64,000 nucleotides of DNA from Pseudoalteromonas amylolytica (GCF_001854605.1 NZ_MKJU01000026.1:62001-126000); one strand, 5' to 3'. Counted from the stretch's first letter, positions 49,108 through 59,557 are shown. Numbers and translations: made by a program. The notes: generated by a model from the letters alone, not told the origin.

Positions 49108-49347
49108 TCCTACTGCCACAATTGCAGACTTTTTAAGCACGCATATTGGATAAAATAACATGCAAAGTCAGTGATTTTTTTGTTATTTTATTCAATCTCT
49201 TTGCTACACTAGAATGTAGTTCATACCGTTCGACTCTTTTTCGCGCCAAATAAAGCTAATTTGAGTGACTTGCGCGCCCAAACGCTTTATGAGTTGCCAA
49301 AAGTATAACGAATTAGTATTTGGTAACTGGCTGAATTAAGGCTGATA

Positions 49348-50967
49348 ATGACAAAGCAGGCATCAAAAACAAGTATAAGGAAAGTTTTAATTAGTGCAGT
49401 AATGCTCGTTACAGCTCTGTGCCTGTCTTTATCCATTTCAATCTCTACTTATCTTGATATCAAAGAACAAAGAAAGTTGATCATCAACAAGCTTGATATG
49501 ATTGCTGAGATAGTCTCGTTTAATGCACAAATCACACTGATTTTTGAAGATCGAAAAACCGAAGAAAAACGCTTAAAATCGTTTAAAAGGGTCGAACTCG
49601 TTAAAAATATACATATCTATGATATCGATGACGTAACGAATAAACCGGTATTTTTTACCAGCTATAATGCTTCGAAAACGCCCCCTGTACCACTAAAGGT
49701 TAATAGCATTGAGCAGCTGCAAGAGCCTAGAATAACCGAAGACTATATCGAACTCATCAAGCCTGTGATTTATGAAGATAAAATTGAAGGTTATGTTTAT
49801 ATTCGCGGTGGTTTGGAACGTTTGAATGAATATATCAATACTAAGATATTAGTTGATATCACTTTGACTTTGTTTGTGTTGTTATTAGTGCTACTGGTTG
49901 CAAGAGGTATTCAAAGACGCATCGCGCGACCCATAGAAGAGCTTTCGATTTTGCTGCAAGATGTATCAAAAAATCATAATTACAGCACCAGAGCTTCAAA
50001 TAGCCACATAGAAGAGATCAACATTCTGGCAAGCAGCTTAAATGTGATGCTAACTCGAACACAGAACCAGTTAGAACGGCATCAGGCAGACAAGCTCGAA
50101 ATAAAAAAGTTAAACCAGAGCCTAGAAGAAAAAGTAAATCAACGGACTATTGCACTGCGTGAAGCAAATCAAGAGCTGCTAAATACATTAGAGCGGATGC
50201 ATCAGTATCAAAACCAAATTGTCGAAAACGAAAAAATGGCATCTTTAGGCCAGATGGTTGCAGGTGTAGCACATGAAGTTAACACACCAATCGGGTTAGG
50301 TGTCACCGGCTCAACCCTATTACGCGATAAACTAGCAGACATAAAATCCGCCTTTGAGCAAAAGAACCTTACTTCTAAACAGCTTGAGCGCTTCATAAAT
50401 GATGGCATTGAAAACCTCGATTTAATCTACAGAAACTTAAACCGAGCCGCTGATTTAATTTCTAGCTTCAAACGTGTTGCTGTTAGTCAGGATCTGGAGC
50501 TGAGTTCCGATGTTAATGTTGCGATCTTATTAGGCAACATTATCAAAGCGATGAAGCCGGATCTGGTCGCCAAGAATCCCACTATAAATATTGATTGCCA
50601 AGAAGACTTAGTAATCAGTAGTAAAGCGGGGCCACTACAGCAAATATTTGAACAACTGATATCTAACTCTTTGCTACATGGCTTCAGCAGCGCCGAAGGC
50701 AATGTCATTGACATAAAGATAGCCAAAGATCACAACCAACTGACCGTCGAATACAGTGATAACGGCTGTGGCGTATCCAGCTCCATCAAAAAGCGGATCT
50801 TTGATCCCTTTGTCACAACACGACGTGGCGAAGGTGGTAGCGGCTTAGGTATGCATTTGGTGTATAACCTCATTACTCAGGCATTACATGGCAACATCTC
50901 ACTTGATGAAAGCACTAAGACAGGTGCTCGGTTTATTCTCACACTACCATTAGGTGAGGTAAATTAA
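49348..50967 (+). CDS. Sensor histidine kinase with CHASE8-like periplasmic domain
   Basis: The 539-residue protein has two membrane segments (about residues 12-34 and 167-186) enclosing a periplasmic domain that resembles the CHASE8 region of YfiN-type proteins (MIAEIVSFNAQITLIFEDRKTEEK split). HAMP and coiled-coil segments follow. The phospho-acceptor region VAHEVNTPIG has H309, and the ATPase domain shows NGCGV and GGSGLGMHLVYNL. The stop overlaps the start of a YfiR-like gene (TAATG). The partner regulator is unknown; arcA lies just downstream on the same strand. Confidence 0.9.
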   Translation: MTKQASKTSIRKVLISAVMLVTALCLSLSISISTYLDIKEQRKLIINKLDMIAEIVSFNAQITLIFEDRKTEEKRLKSFKRVELVKNIHIYDIDDVTNKPVFFTSYNASKTPPVPLKVNSIEQLQEPRITEDYIELIKPVIYEDKIEGYVYIRGGLERLNEYINTKILVDITLTLFVLLLVLLVARGIQRRIARPIEELSILLQDVSKNHNYSTRASNSHIEEINILASSLNVMLTRTQNQLERHQADKLEIKKLNQSLEEKVNQRTIALREANQELLNTLERMHQYQNQIVENEKMASLGQMVAGVAHEVNTPIGLGVTGSTLLRDKLADIKSAFEQKNLTSKQLERFINDGIENLDLIYRNLNRAADLISSFKRVAVSQDLELSSDVNVAILLGNIIKAMKPDLVAKNPTINIDCQEDLVISSKAGPLQQIFEQLISNSLLHGFSSAEGNVIDIKIAKDHNQLTVEYSDNGCGVSSSIKKRIFDPFVTTRRGEGGSGLGMHLVYNLITQALHGNISLDESTKTGARFILTLPLGEVN

Positions 50968-51482
50968 TGCGCTTACTGATATTGATTTTATTAATTATTC
51001 CATTTTTATCTAGTGCAAAATCACCTGATCAGGTACGTTCGGCATTCTTGTACCAGATGGCTAAATTTATTGAATTTCCTAATCAGCAGACAAAAGTGTC
51101 TACGCGATTTTGTTTTCTAAATATAGATAACGGACCGGGGTTAATTCTAGCAGGAAACCGTAGTTTAAAAATTAGAAACTTACCAATAGAAATAATACAA
51201 ATAAAAAAGCCGAGCAATTTAGGGGAACTTTCTGAGCAGTGTGATATCACATACATTGATGAAAGTAATGAAGATGATATACTTACCGCTTGGGCCGATA
51301 CAACCCCGCTTAATACGGTGTTTGTGGGAGAAAGCATAGAGTTTCTCGAAGGTGGTGGAGTCGCATCTTTGGTCCAGGAAGGGAGTAAAATACGGCTGTA
51401 TATTAATAAGCAACAAGTTTCGCAACATAATTTTAAAGTGTTATCAAGACTGCTTGCAGTTTCTAAGTTTCATCCTAATTAA
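50967..51482 (+). CDS. YfiR-family periplasmic protein (DUF4154)
   Basis: The 171-residue exported protein begins after its signal peptide with SPDQVRSAFLYQMAKFIEFP and ends with RLYINKQQVSQHNFKVLSRLLAVSK, both typical of YfiR. In Pseudomonas YfiR binds and restrains the CHASE8 diguanylate cyclase YfiN in the periplasm. Here its overlapping partner is a histidine kinase instead, so it is likely to regulate that kinase. GGTGAGG inside the kinase end is its ribosome site. Only one or two cysteines remain in the mature part (RFCFL, EQCDI). Confidence 0.88.
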   Translation: MRLLILILLIIPFLSSAKSPDQVRSAFLYQMAKFIEFPNQQTKVSTRFCFLNIDNGPGLILAGNRSLKIRNLPIEIIQIKKPSNLGELSEQCDITYIDESNEDDILTAWADTTPLNTVFVGESIEFLEGGGVASLVQEGSKIRLYINKQQVSQHNFKVLSRLLAVSKFHPN

Positions 51483-51589
51483 TTTTACTTGTTAACAATT
51501 AGATATACTCCTATAATCGTAAATATTCGGTTTTATTAGATAGTACCGAATTTCATGTAAATAATATATTCCGAAAAGGTTAATTAATA

Positions 51590-52306
51590 ATGCAAACGCC
51601 AGTCATTCTGATTGTAGAGGATGAAGACGTAACTCGCCTGAACCTCGTTAGTTTATTTGAAGCGGAAGGTTACAAAGTAATTGAAGCCATAGATGGCGAT
51701 GACATGCATGACAAACTGACAACGCATGACGACGTCAACCTTGTTGTTATGGACATCAATCTTCCGGGTAAAAACGGTTTGATTCTCGCTCGTGAATTAC
51801 GCCAAAAAAGAAATATAGGCCTAATTTTCTTAACAGGCCGTGACAACGATGTCGATCGTATTCTTGGCTTAGAAATTGGTGCTGATGACTACATCACAAA
51901 GCCATTCAACCCTCGTGAGTTAACTATTCGTGCACGCAACCTGATTTCAAGAACAGGTTCTTCTAGTGAAGAGTCGTCACTTGATAGTAATGGAGTTATC
52001 ACGTTCAACGGATGGGAGCTAGACGAAAATAGTCGTTGCCTTACTTCTCCAGCTGGCGAAGCAAAACGCTTGCCTAAAGGTGAATACCGCGCACTACGTC
52101 TAATGCTTGATTCACCTGGTCGTATTTTTAGTCGCGAGCAGTTAATTAAGCACATGACAGGACGAGAGCTTCGCGCCAATGACCGTACTGTAGATGTAAC
52201 AATTCGTCGTATCAGAAAGCATTTTGAAAGCGACAGTAACACTTCTGAACTGATCAGCACCATTCATGGTGAAGGCTATCGCTTTATAGGGAAGATTGAT
52301 AGCTAA
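51590..52306 (+). CDS. arcA: Aerobic respiration response regulator ArcA
   Basis: A 238-residue OmpR-type regulator starting [19 protein letters not shown], with phospho-acceptor D55 in [12 protein letters not shown] and [26 protein letters not shown] almost as in E. coli. The C-terminal winged helix ends in [17 protein letters not shown]. It controls respiratory genes in answer to redox state. Its kinase ArcB is encoded convergently next door. Confidence 0.95.
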   Translation: MQTPVILIVEDEDVTRLNLVSLFEAEGYKVIEAIDGDDMHDKLTTHDDVNLVVMDINLPGKNGLILARELRQKRNIGLIFLTGRDNDVDRILGLEIGADDYITKPFNPRELTIRARNLISRTGSSSEESSLDSNGVITFNGWELDENSRCLTSPAGEAKRLPKGEYRALRLMLDSPGRIFSREQLIKHMTGRELRANDRTVDVTIRRIRKHFESDSNTSELISTIHGEGYRFIGKIDS

Positions 52307-52343
52307 AGAACAGTGGTTTCAGGGAGTTTTGCAATTATTGAGT

Positions 52344-52368
52344 AAGGGGCCCATAGCCCCTTATTTTT
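52344..52368. terminator. Bidirectional terminator between arcA and arcB
   Basis: AAGGGGC pairs with GCCCCTT around CCATA, followed by ATTTTTA, between two convergent genes. Confidence 0.85.
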
Positions 52369-54715
52369 ATGCTTCACTTCGGTTAGCCAGCATTTCAATA
52401 ATTTGCTCTAACAGGGATTGCCCTAGCACAATTTTATCTTCCAATTGCTCAATCCACATGTTGAGCACCTCATTATCAACTTGCTCTGCATCCAATTCCA
52501 TTTTCTTGGCGTGTAATTGCACTTGATTTAAACCCACGGAGCCTGCTGCACCTTTTAACTTGTGTGCAACCGATGCGTATTCATCAATATCGTTGTTGCC
52601 CAGAGCTTCACGCAGTTCCGTGCAGTACTTAGGATTAAGAGTTTTAAACAATCGCGCGCTGCGCTTAAACGCATCAACCCCCATTGAATCCATAAAATCC
52701 GTTATCGTCTCGATATCTAGCTCATGCTGTTGCTGCTGACTAAAAGTTACTTTATCTGGGTGTGTTTTAGCGCTGTTTAGCTTAGCATCAATACCAAATA
52801 AGTCTGCTAGCATGCGATCTAGACGAGTGGTATTGATAGGTTTTGCCAACGCCCCCTGTATGCTTATACCTTCGAGCTCTTGTTCAGCGCTGCGCACATT
52901 CGCTGTTAATGCAACAATTGGAAGGTCATCATAATGGCTATCTGCGCGAATTTCCTTTGCAACCTGATCTCCGTTAATATCCGGCAACTGCATATCTAGC
53001 AGTATCAAATCTAGGTCATCTTCCGTTGCGACCAAAGATAACGCGTCTTCACCGGTCTCTGCCCAAATAACCTCATGCCCCCTCTGCTCTAACAGGTTCG
53101 TAGCAATTTCAGCATTCAGTGGTACATCTTCAACTAACAAAATGTACAAGCTTCGTCCTGCGTAACTTTGCTGCTTTGGCGCACTGCAAAGCGTTAACGG
53201 AATATCTACATCAAAACGACTTCCCTGCCCTTCTATGCTGCTGACTCTGATTTGACCTTTCATAGCCAACACGAGCGCTTTAGTAACCGCTAAGCCAATG
53301 CCTGAACCAATTGCGTTCGCACCCGTCAGATCTGGGGCTTTATAATACATGTCAAAAATGCGTTCTTGTTGATCACTTGGAATGCCTAAACCAGTATCGA
53401 TTACACTGATTGCCAACCAAGGCCCCGTTTCTCTGTTTTCACGTCGGCATTCCAATGTTACGCCACCGCGGTGGGTAAATTTGACGGCGTTATTGATAAG
53501 ATTCCAAAGCACCTGACGCAAGCGCGTTGGATCAAGCAACGCATAGACATCTAACATGCCTGAACGATTGATAGTAAAATCGAGACCCTTTTGATCTGCT
53601 ATCAAGCCCGCAAAGTTAACCACATCGTTTATAAAATCAGACACATTGATACTGTCTGTTGCTATGTCTAGCTGCTCTCTATCTATTTTATCTAAATCTA
53701 TAATATCGTTAAAAATATTACCAAGCGTTTCAGCACTTGAAAAAATGGTATTACACCAGCTCTTTTGCTGCTGAGACAACTCGGTATCTAATAGCATGCG
53801 GGTTAACCCTACAATCCCATTTAATGGCGTTCGCAGTTCATGACTTAATGTTGCGATAAACTTGCCTTTGTCTTTATAAGCAGTTTCAAGTGCTTGTTCT
53901 GCTTCTTTACGACTGGTGATATCACGGCCGAATGCCAGTAGACCGATATACTTTCCATCGTCATTGATAAATGGCAGCTTGCGCATTTCGAACCAGCGAT
54001 TTTCATCATTGACGGGATATTCAACATCTAGGGTAATTGGCTTGTGAGTTGTTGAAACTTCTGTATCGGTTCGCAATACTTCAGGCAAAAAGTTTTGCGG
54101 ATAAATTTGTTCAACGGAGCGGCCAATCAATTCTTCACTGGGTTTTCCTATCACCAACTCGAACATCTTGTTGCAACCAGCAAATACGCCATTTTCGTCT
54201 CTGTAATAGAATAAGTCAGGTGAGGAGTCAACAATCGAGCGCAGTAACATGCCCTGCTGAGCAAGTTCTTGTTGTGTCTTCTTACGTTCTGCTATTTCTT
54301 TTCGGAGTTCTTCAATCGCTCGATGCTTGGCGTGCAGCGCCATTTTACGCTCATCGATCTCATTATTTAAACGGTTGATGTTATCTTTTAGGGTTTGGTT
54401 AAGTAATTTTTCTTGCTTGGTTGCTGACTCAAGGTAGGTTTTTGAGTCTTCTAATTGCCGCATTGCGTGGATCAATATCGAGATCAGCACGGGTGACGTC
54501 ACGGCAGAAAAAAACATCACCGCTAGAACATCAACAATTTTTATCTCGCCTAATGCAACGTAATAAAACATACATGACAAGATCAGCGCTATCAATAAGA
54601 TGAATATAAAACACAAGAAGCTCGCTGGCTTTGCACCATATTTATTAACTAAGTTAGCTAACACGCGGGCCCAAGGGCCAAAAGAAGAATCTATCATAGT
54701 CACCATATACCCCAT
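52367..54715 (-). CDS. arcB: Tripartite aerobic respiration sensor kinase ArcB
   Basis: The 782-residue hybrid kinase has two membrane segments, a linker coiled coil and a PAS domain. The transmitter has H292 in LSHELRTPLNG, the receiver has D574 in LLDMQLPDI and the HPt domain has H718 in HKLKGAAGS. This is the full ArcB layout, and H292 has the same number as in E. coli. C181 in the PAS domain matches one redox cysteine of E. coli ArcB; I see no equivalent of the second (C241). Alternative starts within the first seven residues are possible. Confidence 0.95.
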   Translation of the reverse strand: MGYMVTMIDSSFGPWARVLANLVNKYGAKPASFLCFIFILLIALILSCMFYYVALGEIKIVDVLAVMFFSAVTSPVLISILIHAMRQLEDSKTYLESATKQEKLLNQTLKDNINRLNNEIDERKMALHAKHRAIEELRKEIAERKKTQQELAQQGMLLRSIVDSSPDLFYYRDENGVFAGCNKMFELVIGKPSEELIGRSVEQIYPQNFLPEVLRTDTEVSTTHKPITLDVEYPVNDENRWFEMRKLPFINDDGKYIGLLAFGRDITSRKEAEQALETAYKDKGKFIATLSHELRTPLNGIVGLTRMLLDTELSQQQKSWCNTIFSSAETLGNIFNDIIDLDKIDREQLDIATDSINVSDFINDVVNFAGLIADQKGLDFTINRSGMLDVYALLDPTRLRQVLWNLINNAVKFTHRGGVTLECRRENRETGPWLAISVIDTGLGIPSDQQERIFDMYYKAPDLTGANAIGSGIGLAVTKALVLAMKGQIRVSSIEGQGSRFDVDIPLTLCSAPKQQSYAGRSLYILLVEDVPLNAEIATNLLEQRGHEVIWAETGEDALSLVATEDDLDLILLDMQLPDINGDQVAKEIRADSHYDDLPIVALTANVRSAEQELEGISIQGALAKPINTTRLDRMLADLFGIDAKLNSAKTHPDKVTFSQQQQHELDIETITDFMDSMGVDAFKRSARLFKTLNPKYCTELREALGNNDIDEYASVAHKLKGAAGSVGLNQVQLHAKKMELDAEQVDNEVLNMWIEQLEDKIVLGQSLLEQIIEMLANRSEA

Positions 54716-54908
54716 TCACTCGCACATTATACGCAAGCAACACCAAGATGCGAACTATCCTTTTTATTAAAATCTGTGCAATATGAACTGTAATATCTTT
54801 TGCACATTTTCACTTTTTCTACCGCTTAAGAGCAATTCTTATAGGGGCAACCCGTTCGATTATAGTGTAATATGCACGCTTTTAATCGTCGTGACTATGA
54901 GGGTTTAG

Positions 54909-55829
54909 ATGCAAACCATAATGCCAGATATTGCTGATACCGCCGAAGCCTTGCAAACCGGCACCTTAAATTGGGTCGGTATGGGTAATATTGAACTACC
55001 TTTATTATTTGCCAGCAAGGGATTAAACGATATCACTGTCACTGCTAAAGCCGATGCATTTGTTAATTTACAAAACGAGCAGGCAAAAGGCATTCATATG
55101 TCTCGCTTATTTTTGGCTTTGGATACCTTATCTTGTGAGCAAACTTTAACACCTCAAACCTTAAAACAAGTACTTGATAGCTTCGTAAGTAGCCATCAAG
55201 GGCTGAGTAACGCCGCAAAAGTGGTACTGACTTTTGAGTTACCATTACGCCGCTCATCTTTGCTCAGTCAAAAACAAGGCTGGAAAAGTTACCCTGTTAC
55301 CGTTACTGGCACAGTTCAAGGTGGCCAATTTCAGTTGGAAGTTGCACTTGATGTAACCTACTCATCTACCTGCCCGTGCTCAGCGGCACTTGCCAGACAG
55401 CTGATCCAACAAGCATTCAGTGAGCAGTTTTCTAAACAATCACTTAGCTTTGATCAAGTTCACCAGTGGCTGGGCAGCACTGAAGGTATTGTTGCAACAC
55501 CACACTCTCAGCGCAGTATTGCAAATATCAAAGTGAAGCTTGCATCAGACAGTCAAGAGTTTGACATTTTAGCTTTGATAAATAGCGTCGAACATGAATT
55601 GAAAACGCCTGTTCAAGCAGCGGTTAAAAGAGAAGATGAACAAGAGTTTGCTAGACTTAACGGACAAAACTTAATGTTTTGTGAAGATGCAGCGAGGAAA
55701 CTCAAAGCACTATTCGAGGCGTCTCATTATCTAGACTATTATATCAAGATTAATCACTATGAATCTTTACATGCGCACGACGCTGTGGCTTATGCTGTTA
55801 AAGGTTTATCTCATGGTTATCAAGTTTAG
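54909..55829 (+). CDS. folE2: GTP cyclohydrolase IB (FolE2)
   Basis: A 306-residue enzyme of the FolE2 (COG1469) family, with LTFELPLRRSSL, TYSSTCPCSAALARQL holding the active-site cysteine, and ATPHSQRS. It makes the first intermediate of folate synthesis from GTP and can work with metals other than zinc. GAGGG precedes the ATG. In many bacteria folE2 is zinc-regulated; I could not find a convincing Zur box upstream. Confidence 0.93.
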   Translation: MQTIMPDIADTAEALQTGTLNWVGMGNIELPLLFASKGLNDITVTAKADAFVNLQNEQAKGIHMSRLFLALDTLSCEQTLTPQTLKQVLDSFVSSHQGLSNAAKVVLTFELPLRRSSLLSQKQGWKSYPVTVTGTVQGGQFQLEVALDVTYSSTCPCSAALARQLIQQAFSEQFSKQSLSFDQVHQWLGSTEGIVATPHSQRSIANIKVKLASDSQEFDILALINSVEHELKTPVQAAVKREDEQEFARLNGQNLMFCEDAARKLKALFEASHYLDYYIKINHYESLHAHDAVAYAVKGLSHGYQV

Positions 55830-55914
55830 AAAATAAATACATAAAGCACTCCTAAACAGGCATGACATTTGCTTATTAACTGTAAATTGTCAAATTGTTG
55901 TTGTGGAGTGTTTT

Positions 55915-56505
55915 ATGGAATTTGCTTTATTATCAATATTAGCACTTGTTGTTGTCGCCTCTGTCGTTGCGGCAAAATATACCGATACAGGTGGTAACCC
56001 TTACCCATTTAATAAAAAAGATTCTGTTTTTAGCACCGTAGAGGCTTCTTTTCTAACTTTGCTGGAAAGAGCCGTGGGTGATCGATTCAAAATTGTCAGT
56101 CGAGTAAAGTTAATTGACTTAATTGAATGCAAGCCCGGCCTTTCTGATAAAGCTCGTCGTGCCGCATTAATCAAAGCTAAAAACAAGCAGCTTGATTATG
56201 TGTTGGTTGATAAAGATACACTCAAAATTATGGCCGCTGTTGATTTAGTTAATAATGCCAATAAAAGCGGACACAAAGCGCAGCGCGACTGGTTTGTTAG
56301 TGGCGCGCTAGAGTCTGCTGGCATTCCTCATATTCGGATGAAAGTTAAAGCAGGCTATAAGTCTTCAGAAGTGCGTAGCGCAATTTTATTTAAACTAGGT
56401 AAAAATGCTCAAGCGCCCAAACCACTTCGTAACAGAACAGAAAAGCCAGCTGTACTGTCACCTTCTCAAGCCAAGGCACACTCAACCCAATTAGCAGAAA
56501 TATAA
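55915..56505 (+). CDS. DUF2726 family protein
   Basis: The 196-residue protein has one N-terminal membrane segment and a domain with VEASFLTLLERAVGDRFKIVSRVKLIDLI, DYVLVDKDTLKIMAAVDL and ALESAGIPHIRM, the DUF2726 signature, related to restriction-endonuclease-like folds. The role is unknown. ATG 55915 has GGAG eight bases upstream; GTG 55903 is rejected. Confidence 0.85.
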   Translation: MEFALLSILALVVVASVVAAKYTDTGGNPYPFNKKDSVFSTVEASFLTLLERAVGDRFKIVSRVKLIDLIECKPGLSDKARRAALIKAKNKQLDYVLVDKDTLKIMAAVDLVNNANKSGHKAQRDWFVSGALESAGIPHIRMKVKAGYKSSEVRSAILFKLGKNAQAPKPLRNRTEKPAVLSPSQAKAHSTQLAEI

Positions 56506-56520
56506 AACATCAAAGACATT

Positions 56521-56550
56521 AAAAAGCGAGCCTACGGCTCGCTTTTTAAT
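56521..56550 (+). terminator. Terminator after the DUF2726 gene
   Basis: AAAAAGCGAGCC pairs perfectly with GGCTCGCTTTTT around TAC. Confidence 0.88.
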
Positions 56551-56629
56551 GTCTTGCGTTAAGGTTGAAATTCGCATTTGTGGCGTGCTCAGGTATACTA
56601 TGACGCAAATTTTCTGAGGAATACTTATC

Positions 56630-57337
56630 ATGAATATTGGTATTATTGGCGCAATGGAGCCTGAAGTTGCGATCCTACGTGAAGCCATTCAAAACAAGCA
56701 GCAAATGAGTAAAGGTGGCTTTACTTTTTACACAGGTGATCTTGCAGGTCACACGGTAACTTTAGTGCAATCAGGCATCGGTAAGGTTGCTGCAACTGTT
56801 GCAACTACACTGCTGATTGACAACTTTAAACCAGATTGCATTATCAATACCGGCTCTGCTGGCGGTTTTGAACCTAGTTTAAACGTTGGCGATGTGGTTA
56901 TCTCAGATGAAGTGAAACACCATGACGTTGATGTAACCGCGTTTGGCTATGAAATCGGTCAGGTCCCGCAAATGCCTGCAGGATTTAAGGCACACCCTAC
57001 GCTTATCGAAGCGGCCAAGCAGAGTGTTGCTAGCCTTGCTGATACGCAAACCATGACGGGCTTAATTTGTACGGGTGATTCATTTATGTGTGATCCAGTA
57101 CGAATTGACAAAGCGCGTGCTGATTTCCCAACGATGTTGGCTGTAGAAATGGAAGGCGCTGCGATTGCACAAGCATGCCATGTACTCGATACTCCTTTTG
57201 TCGTTATTCGCTCTCTCTCTGATATCGCGGGTAAAGAGTCACCACAGTCATTTGAAGAATACCTCGAAGTTGCGTCGATTAATTCTTCAAAGCTAGTCAC
57301 CGCACTACTTGAAAAGTTAACTAACGTCACGCTTTAA
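56630..57337 (+). CDS. mtnN: 5'-methylthioadenosine/S-adenosylhomocysteine nucleosidase
   Basis: The 235-residue enzyme starts [18 protein letters not shown] and has [23 protein letters not shown] split, plus the active-site MEGAAIAQ and RSLSDIAG. It recycles by-products of SAM reactions, including those of the radical SAM enzyme at 6445, and supports quorum-signal precursor formation. GAGGAA precedes the ATG. Confidence 0.96.
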   Translation: MNIGIIGAMEPEVAILREAIQNKQQMSKGGFTFYTGDLAGHTVTLVQSGIGKVAATVATTLLIDNFKPDCIINTGSAGGFEPSLNVGDVVISDEVKHHDVDVTAFGYEIGQVPQMPAGFKAHPTLIEAAKQSVASLADTQTMTGLICTGDSFMCDPVRIDKARADFPTMLAVEMEGAAIAQACHVLDTPFVVIRSLSDIAGKESPQSFEEYLEVASINSSKLVTALLEKLTNVTL

Positions 57338-57338
57338 G

Positions 57339-58301
57339 ATGATGCTAGAACTCATGCAAGCCCACCAGGGCTTGCTGATATTCATACTTTCACTCAGTGC
57401 AGCACACCTGTTACCGCTGCAACGAAGTTACCACCCCAATACGATTTTTTTATTGGTTTTTAAGGGTATTGCCCAAAGAGTTTACCAACGTCAGGCATCA
57501 ACAAGCTATCTTGCCTTCAGTGGCACACTTGCCTTTGTATTGCCAATATTGACCATTGTTGTTTTATGCCTTTTACTGTCGCAGTTTGCCTATTATCCAA
57601 ACTGGCTTGGTGGTCTTGTGCTTTACCTATGTTTAGATACCAGTATCACCATCCGTGCTAAGCGCATCGCAACCTTACTCAAGCAAGGTCAAAAATCCAC
57701 CGCTAGACAGCTTTTACAATCCGTTGTGGCGCGAGACGTGGCTAAATTATCAAAAGTAGGTATTGCCAAAGCGTGTATTGATAGTACGAGCTTGCGCACT
57801 GTCAGGCATTATTATCTCATCATTATATTCTATTTATTACTTGGCCCAATTGCCGCGCTGAGCTACAAGCTACTACTGCTTTGTGACCACGCTTGGCGTG
57901 ACAGTATCAAACCCAACAGCCGATTTATTGCACCGCTCAAACAGACAATTTACGTCATTGAGTGGCTGCCTTTAAGAACGTTTATCACGCTTATGGCGCT
58001 ATCACTCAATGGTAAAAAAGTCGCGCATTACATCAAACACTATGCGAGGTACTTTTATCAGCGAAACAGCGGTTGGATCTTGGCTTTGTTTGCAGCCAAC
58101 TTAAGAGTCCAGCTGGGCGGACCCTGTTTTTACCTTGAGCAGCGCTTTGAGAAAATGCGCCTCGGCGTCGAGCGTCATCCAGAACCTGAAGACATAGATG
58201 CTCTACTTAGCTTACTAAAGCGTATTCGAACCTTCTTTTTATTGTTGATTGCGCTATCATGGCTTGCCTATACGCTATCAGCAACCGCCTTAAGGTTCTA
58301 A
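57339..58301 (+). CDS. CobD/CbiB-like membrane protein
   Basis: A 320-residue membrane protein with several segments that resembles the cobalamin-biosynthesis protein CbiB/CobD (RAKRIATLLKQGQKSTARQLLQ, VVARDV, GPIAALSYKLL split). It starts one base after mtnN ends, so the genes are co-transcribed. No other cobalamin genes are present, so a role in that pathway is doubtful. This stand-alone form next to mtnN is known in related bacteria without a settled function. Confidence 0.8.
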   Translation: MMLELMQAHQGLLIFILSLSAAHLLPLQRSYHPNTIFLLVFKGIAQRVYQRQASTSYLAFSGTLAFVLPILTIVVLCLLLSQFAYYPNWLGGLVLYLCLDTSITIRAKRIATLLKQGQKSTARQLLQSVVARDVAKLSKVGIAKACIDSTSLRTVRHYYLIIIFYLLLGPIAALSYKLLLLCDHAWRDSIKPNSRFIAPLKQTIYVIEWLPLRTFITLMALSLNGKKVAHYIKHYARYFYQRNSGWILALFAANLRVQLGGPCFYLEQRFEKMRLGVERHPEPEDIDALLSLLKRIRTFFLLLIALSWLAYTLSATALRF

Positions 58302-58310
58302 CGCACATAA

Positions 58311-58333
58311 AAAAGGCCAGCTAAGGCTGGCCT
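58311..58333. terminator. Terminator between CbiB-like gene and tyrS
   Basis: AGGCCAGC pairs with GCTGGCCT around TAAG, with an A run on the left that gives a U run for leftward tyrS transcripts. Confidence 0.82.
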
Positions 58334-58354
58334 AATATCAAACGTCATCGGTAT

Positions 58355-59557
58355 TTAGTTAACTGTTACTTTAGCAAACTTACGTTTACCTACTTGATAA
58401 ATGGCAGTGCTGCCTTTTTCAATCAGTAACTTACTATCTGTTATCTTTTCTTCACCGTTAAGTTTAACCGCACCTTGTTTGATCATGCGCATCGCCTCTG
58501 ATGTACTTGCCACCAAACCAGCTTCTTTTAGCAAGTTGGTTATAAATGTCGCAGGTTCATCAATTGAAATGCTTACTTGCGGAATATCATCAGGCAACGC
58601 ATTCTTTTGGAAGCGTTTAATAAAATCTTGGTGTGCAGCTTCAGCATCTTCAGCGCTGTGGAAACGCGCTATCATTTCTTTAGCGAACTCAATCTTAATG
58701 TCTCTTGGGTTACGACCATCTGCCACTTGCGCTTTTAAGTTTGCAATTTCTTCTAATGACAAAGCGCTCAATAATTCATAATAACGCCACATCAACTCAT
58801 CAGAGATAGACATCACTTTACCGAACATATCATTTGGCGCATCAGTAATACCGATGTAGTTACCTAGCGATTTTGACATCTTTTGTACACCGTCTGTGCC
58901 TTCAAGCAATGGCATCATCAGTACAGTTTGCGGTGTTTGTCCTTCTTCTTTTTGCAGCTCACGGCCCATCAAAAGGTTGAAGCGCTGGTCAGTACCACCA
59001 AGCTCAACATCAGCCTCTAACGCAACCGAGTCCCAGCCTTGTACCAGTGGGTATAAGAATTCATGAATCGCAATTGGCTGACCACCTGCATAACGCTTTT
59101 TAAAATCATCACGTTCAAGCATACGAGCAACGGTTTGACGTGCTGCAAGTTTGATCATGCCCGCACTACCCAATTTTTCCATCCAAGTTGAATTGAATGC
59201 AACCGTTGTTTTAGCTGGGTCTAGAATCTTAAAAACTTGTTCTTTATATGTTTCTGCGTTTGCCAATACATCTTCTTTGGTAAGCGGTTTACGGGTAACA
59301 CTTTTACCCGTTGGGTCACCTATCATGCCGGTGAAATCACCAATTAAGAAAATCACCTCATGACCTAAGTCTTGAAATGTCTTTAGCTTATTAATGAGAA
59401 CAGTGTGACCTAAATGCAAATCAGGCGCTGTTGGATCAAAACCCGCTTTGATCTTTAGTTTTTTACCTGACTTAAGCTTTTCCTTTAAGTCGTCTTCAAT
59501 AAGAATTTCTTCTGCACCACGTTTTATCTCGGCAAATGCAGTTTCTAAGTCCACCAT
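58355..59557 (-). CDS. tyrS: Tyrosyl-tRNA synthetase
   Basis: A 400-residue class I synthetase with the HIGH-like HLGHTV, the KMSKS motif in [13 protein letters not shown], and a C-terminal S4 RNA-binding domain ([16 protein letters not shown]). Length fits the TyrS type 2 (TyrZ-like) subgroup. It diverges from the M23 peptidase gene. Confidence 0.96.
   Translation of the reverse strand: MVDLETAFAEIKRGAEEILIEDDLKEKLKSGKKLKIKAGFDPTAPDLHLGHTVLINKLKTFQDLGHEVIFLIGDFTGMIGDPTGKSVTRKPLTKEDVLANAETYKEQVFKILDPAKTTVAFNSTWMEKLGSAGMIKLAARQTVARMLERDDFKKRYAGGQPIAIHEFLYPLVQGWDSVALEADVELGGTDQRFNLLMGRELQKEEGQTPQTVLMMPLLEGTDGVQKMSKSLGNYIGITDAPNDMFGKVMSISDELMWRYYELLSALSLEEIANLKAQVADGRNPRDIKIEFAKEMIARFHSAEDAEAAHQDFIKRFQKNALPDDIPQVSISIDEPATFITNLLKEAGLVASTSEAMRMIKQGAVKLNGEEKITDSKLLIEKGSTAIYQVGKRKFAKVTVN

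Noticed and set aside
54716..54908. Possible Zur box before folE2
   Set aside because: TTATAGTGTAATATG is AT-rich but not a convincing palindrome of the Zur type.
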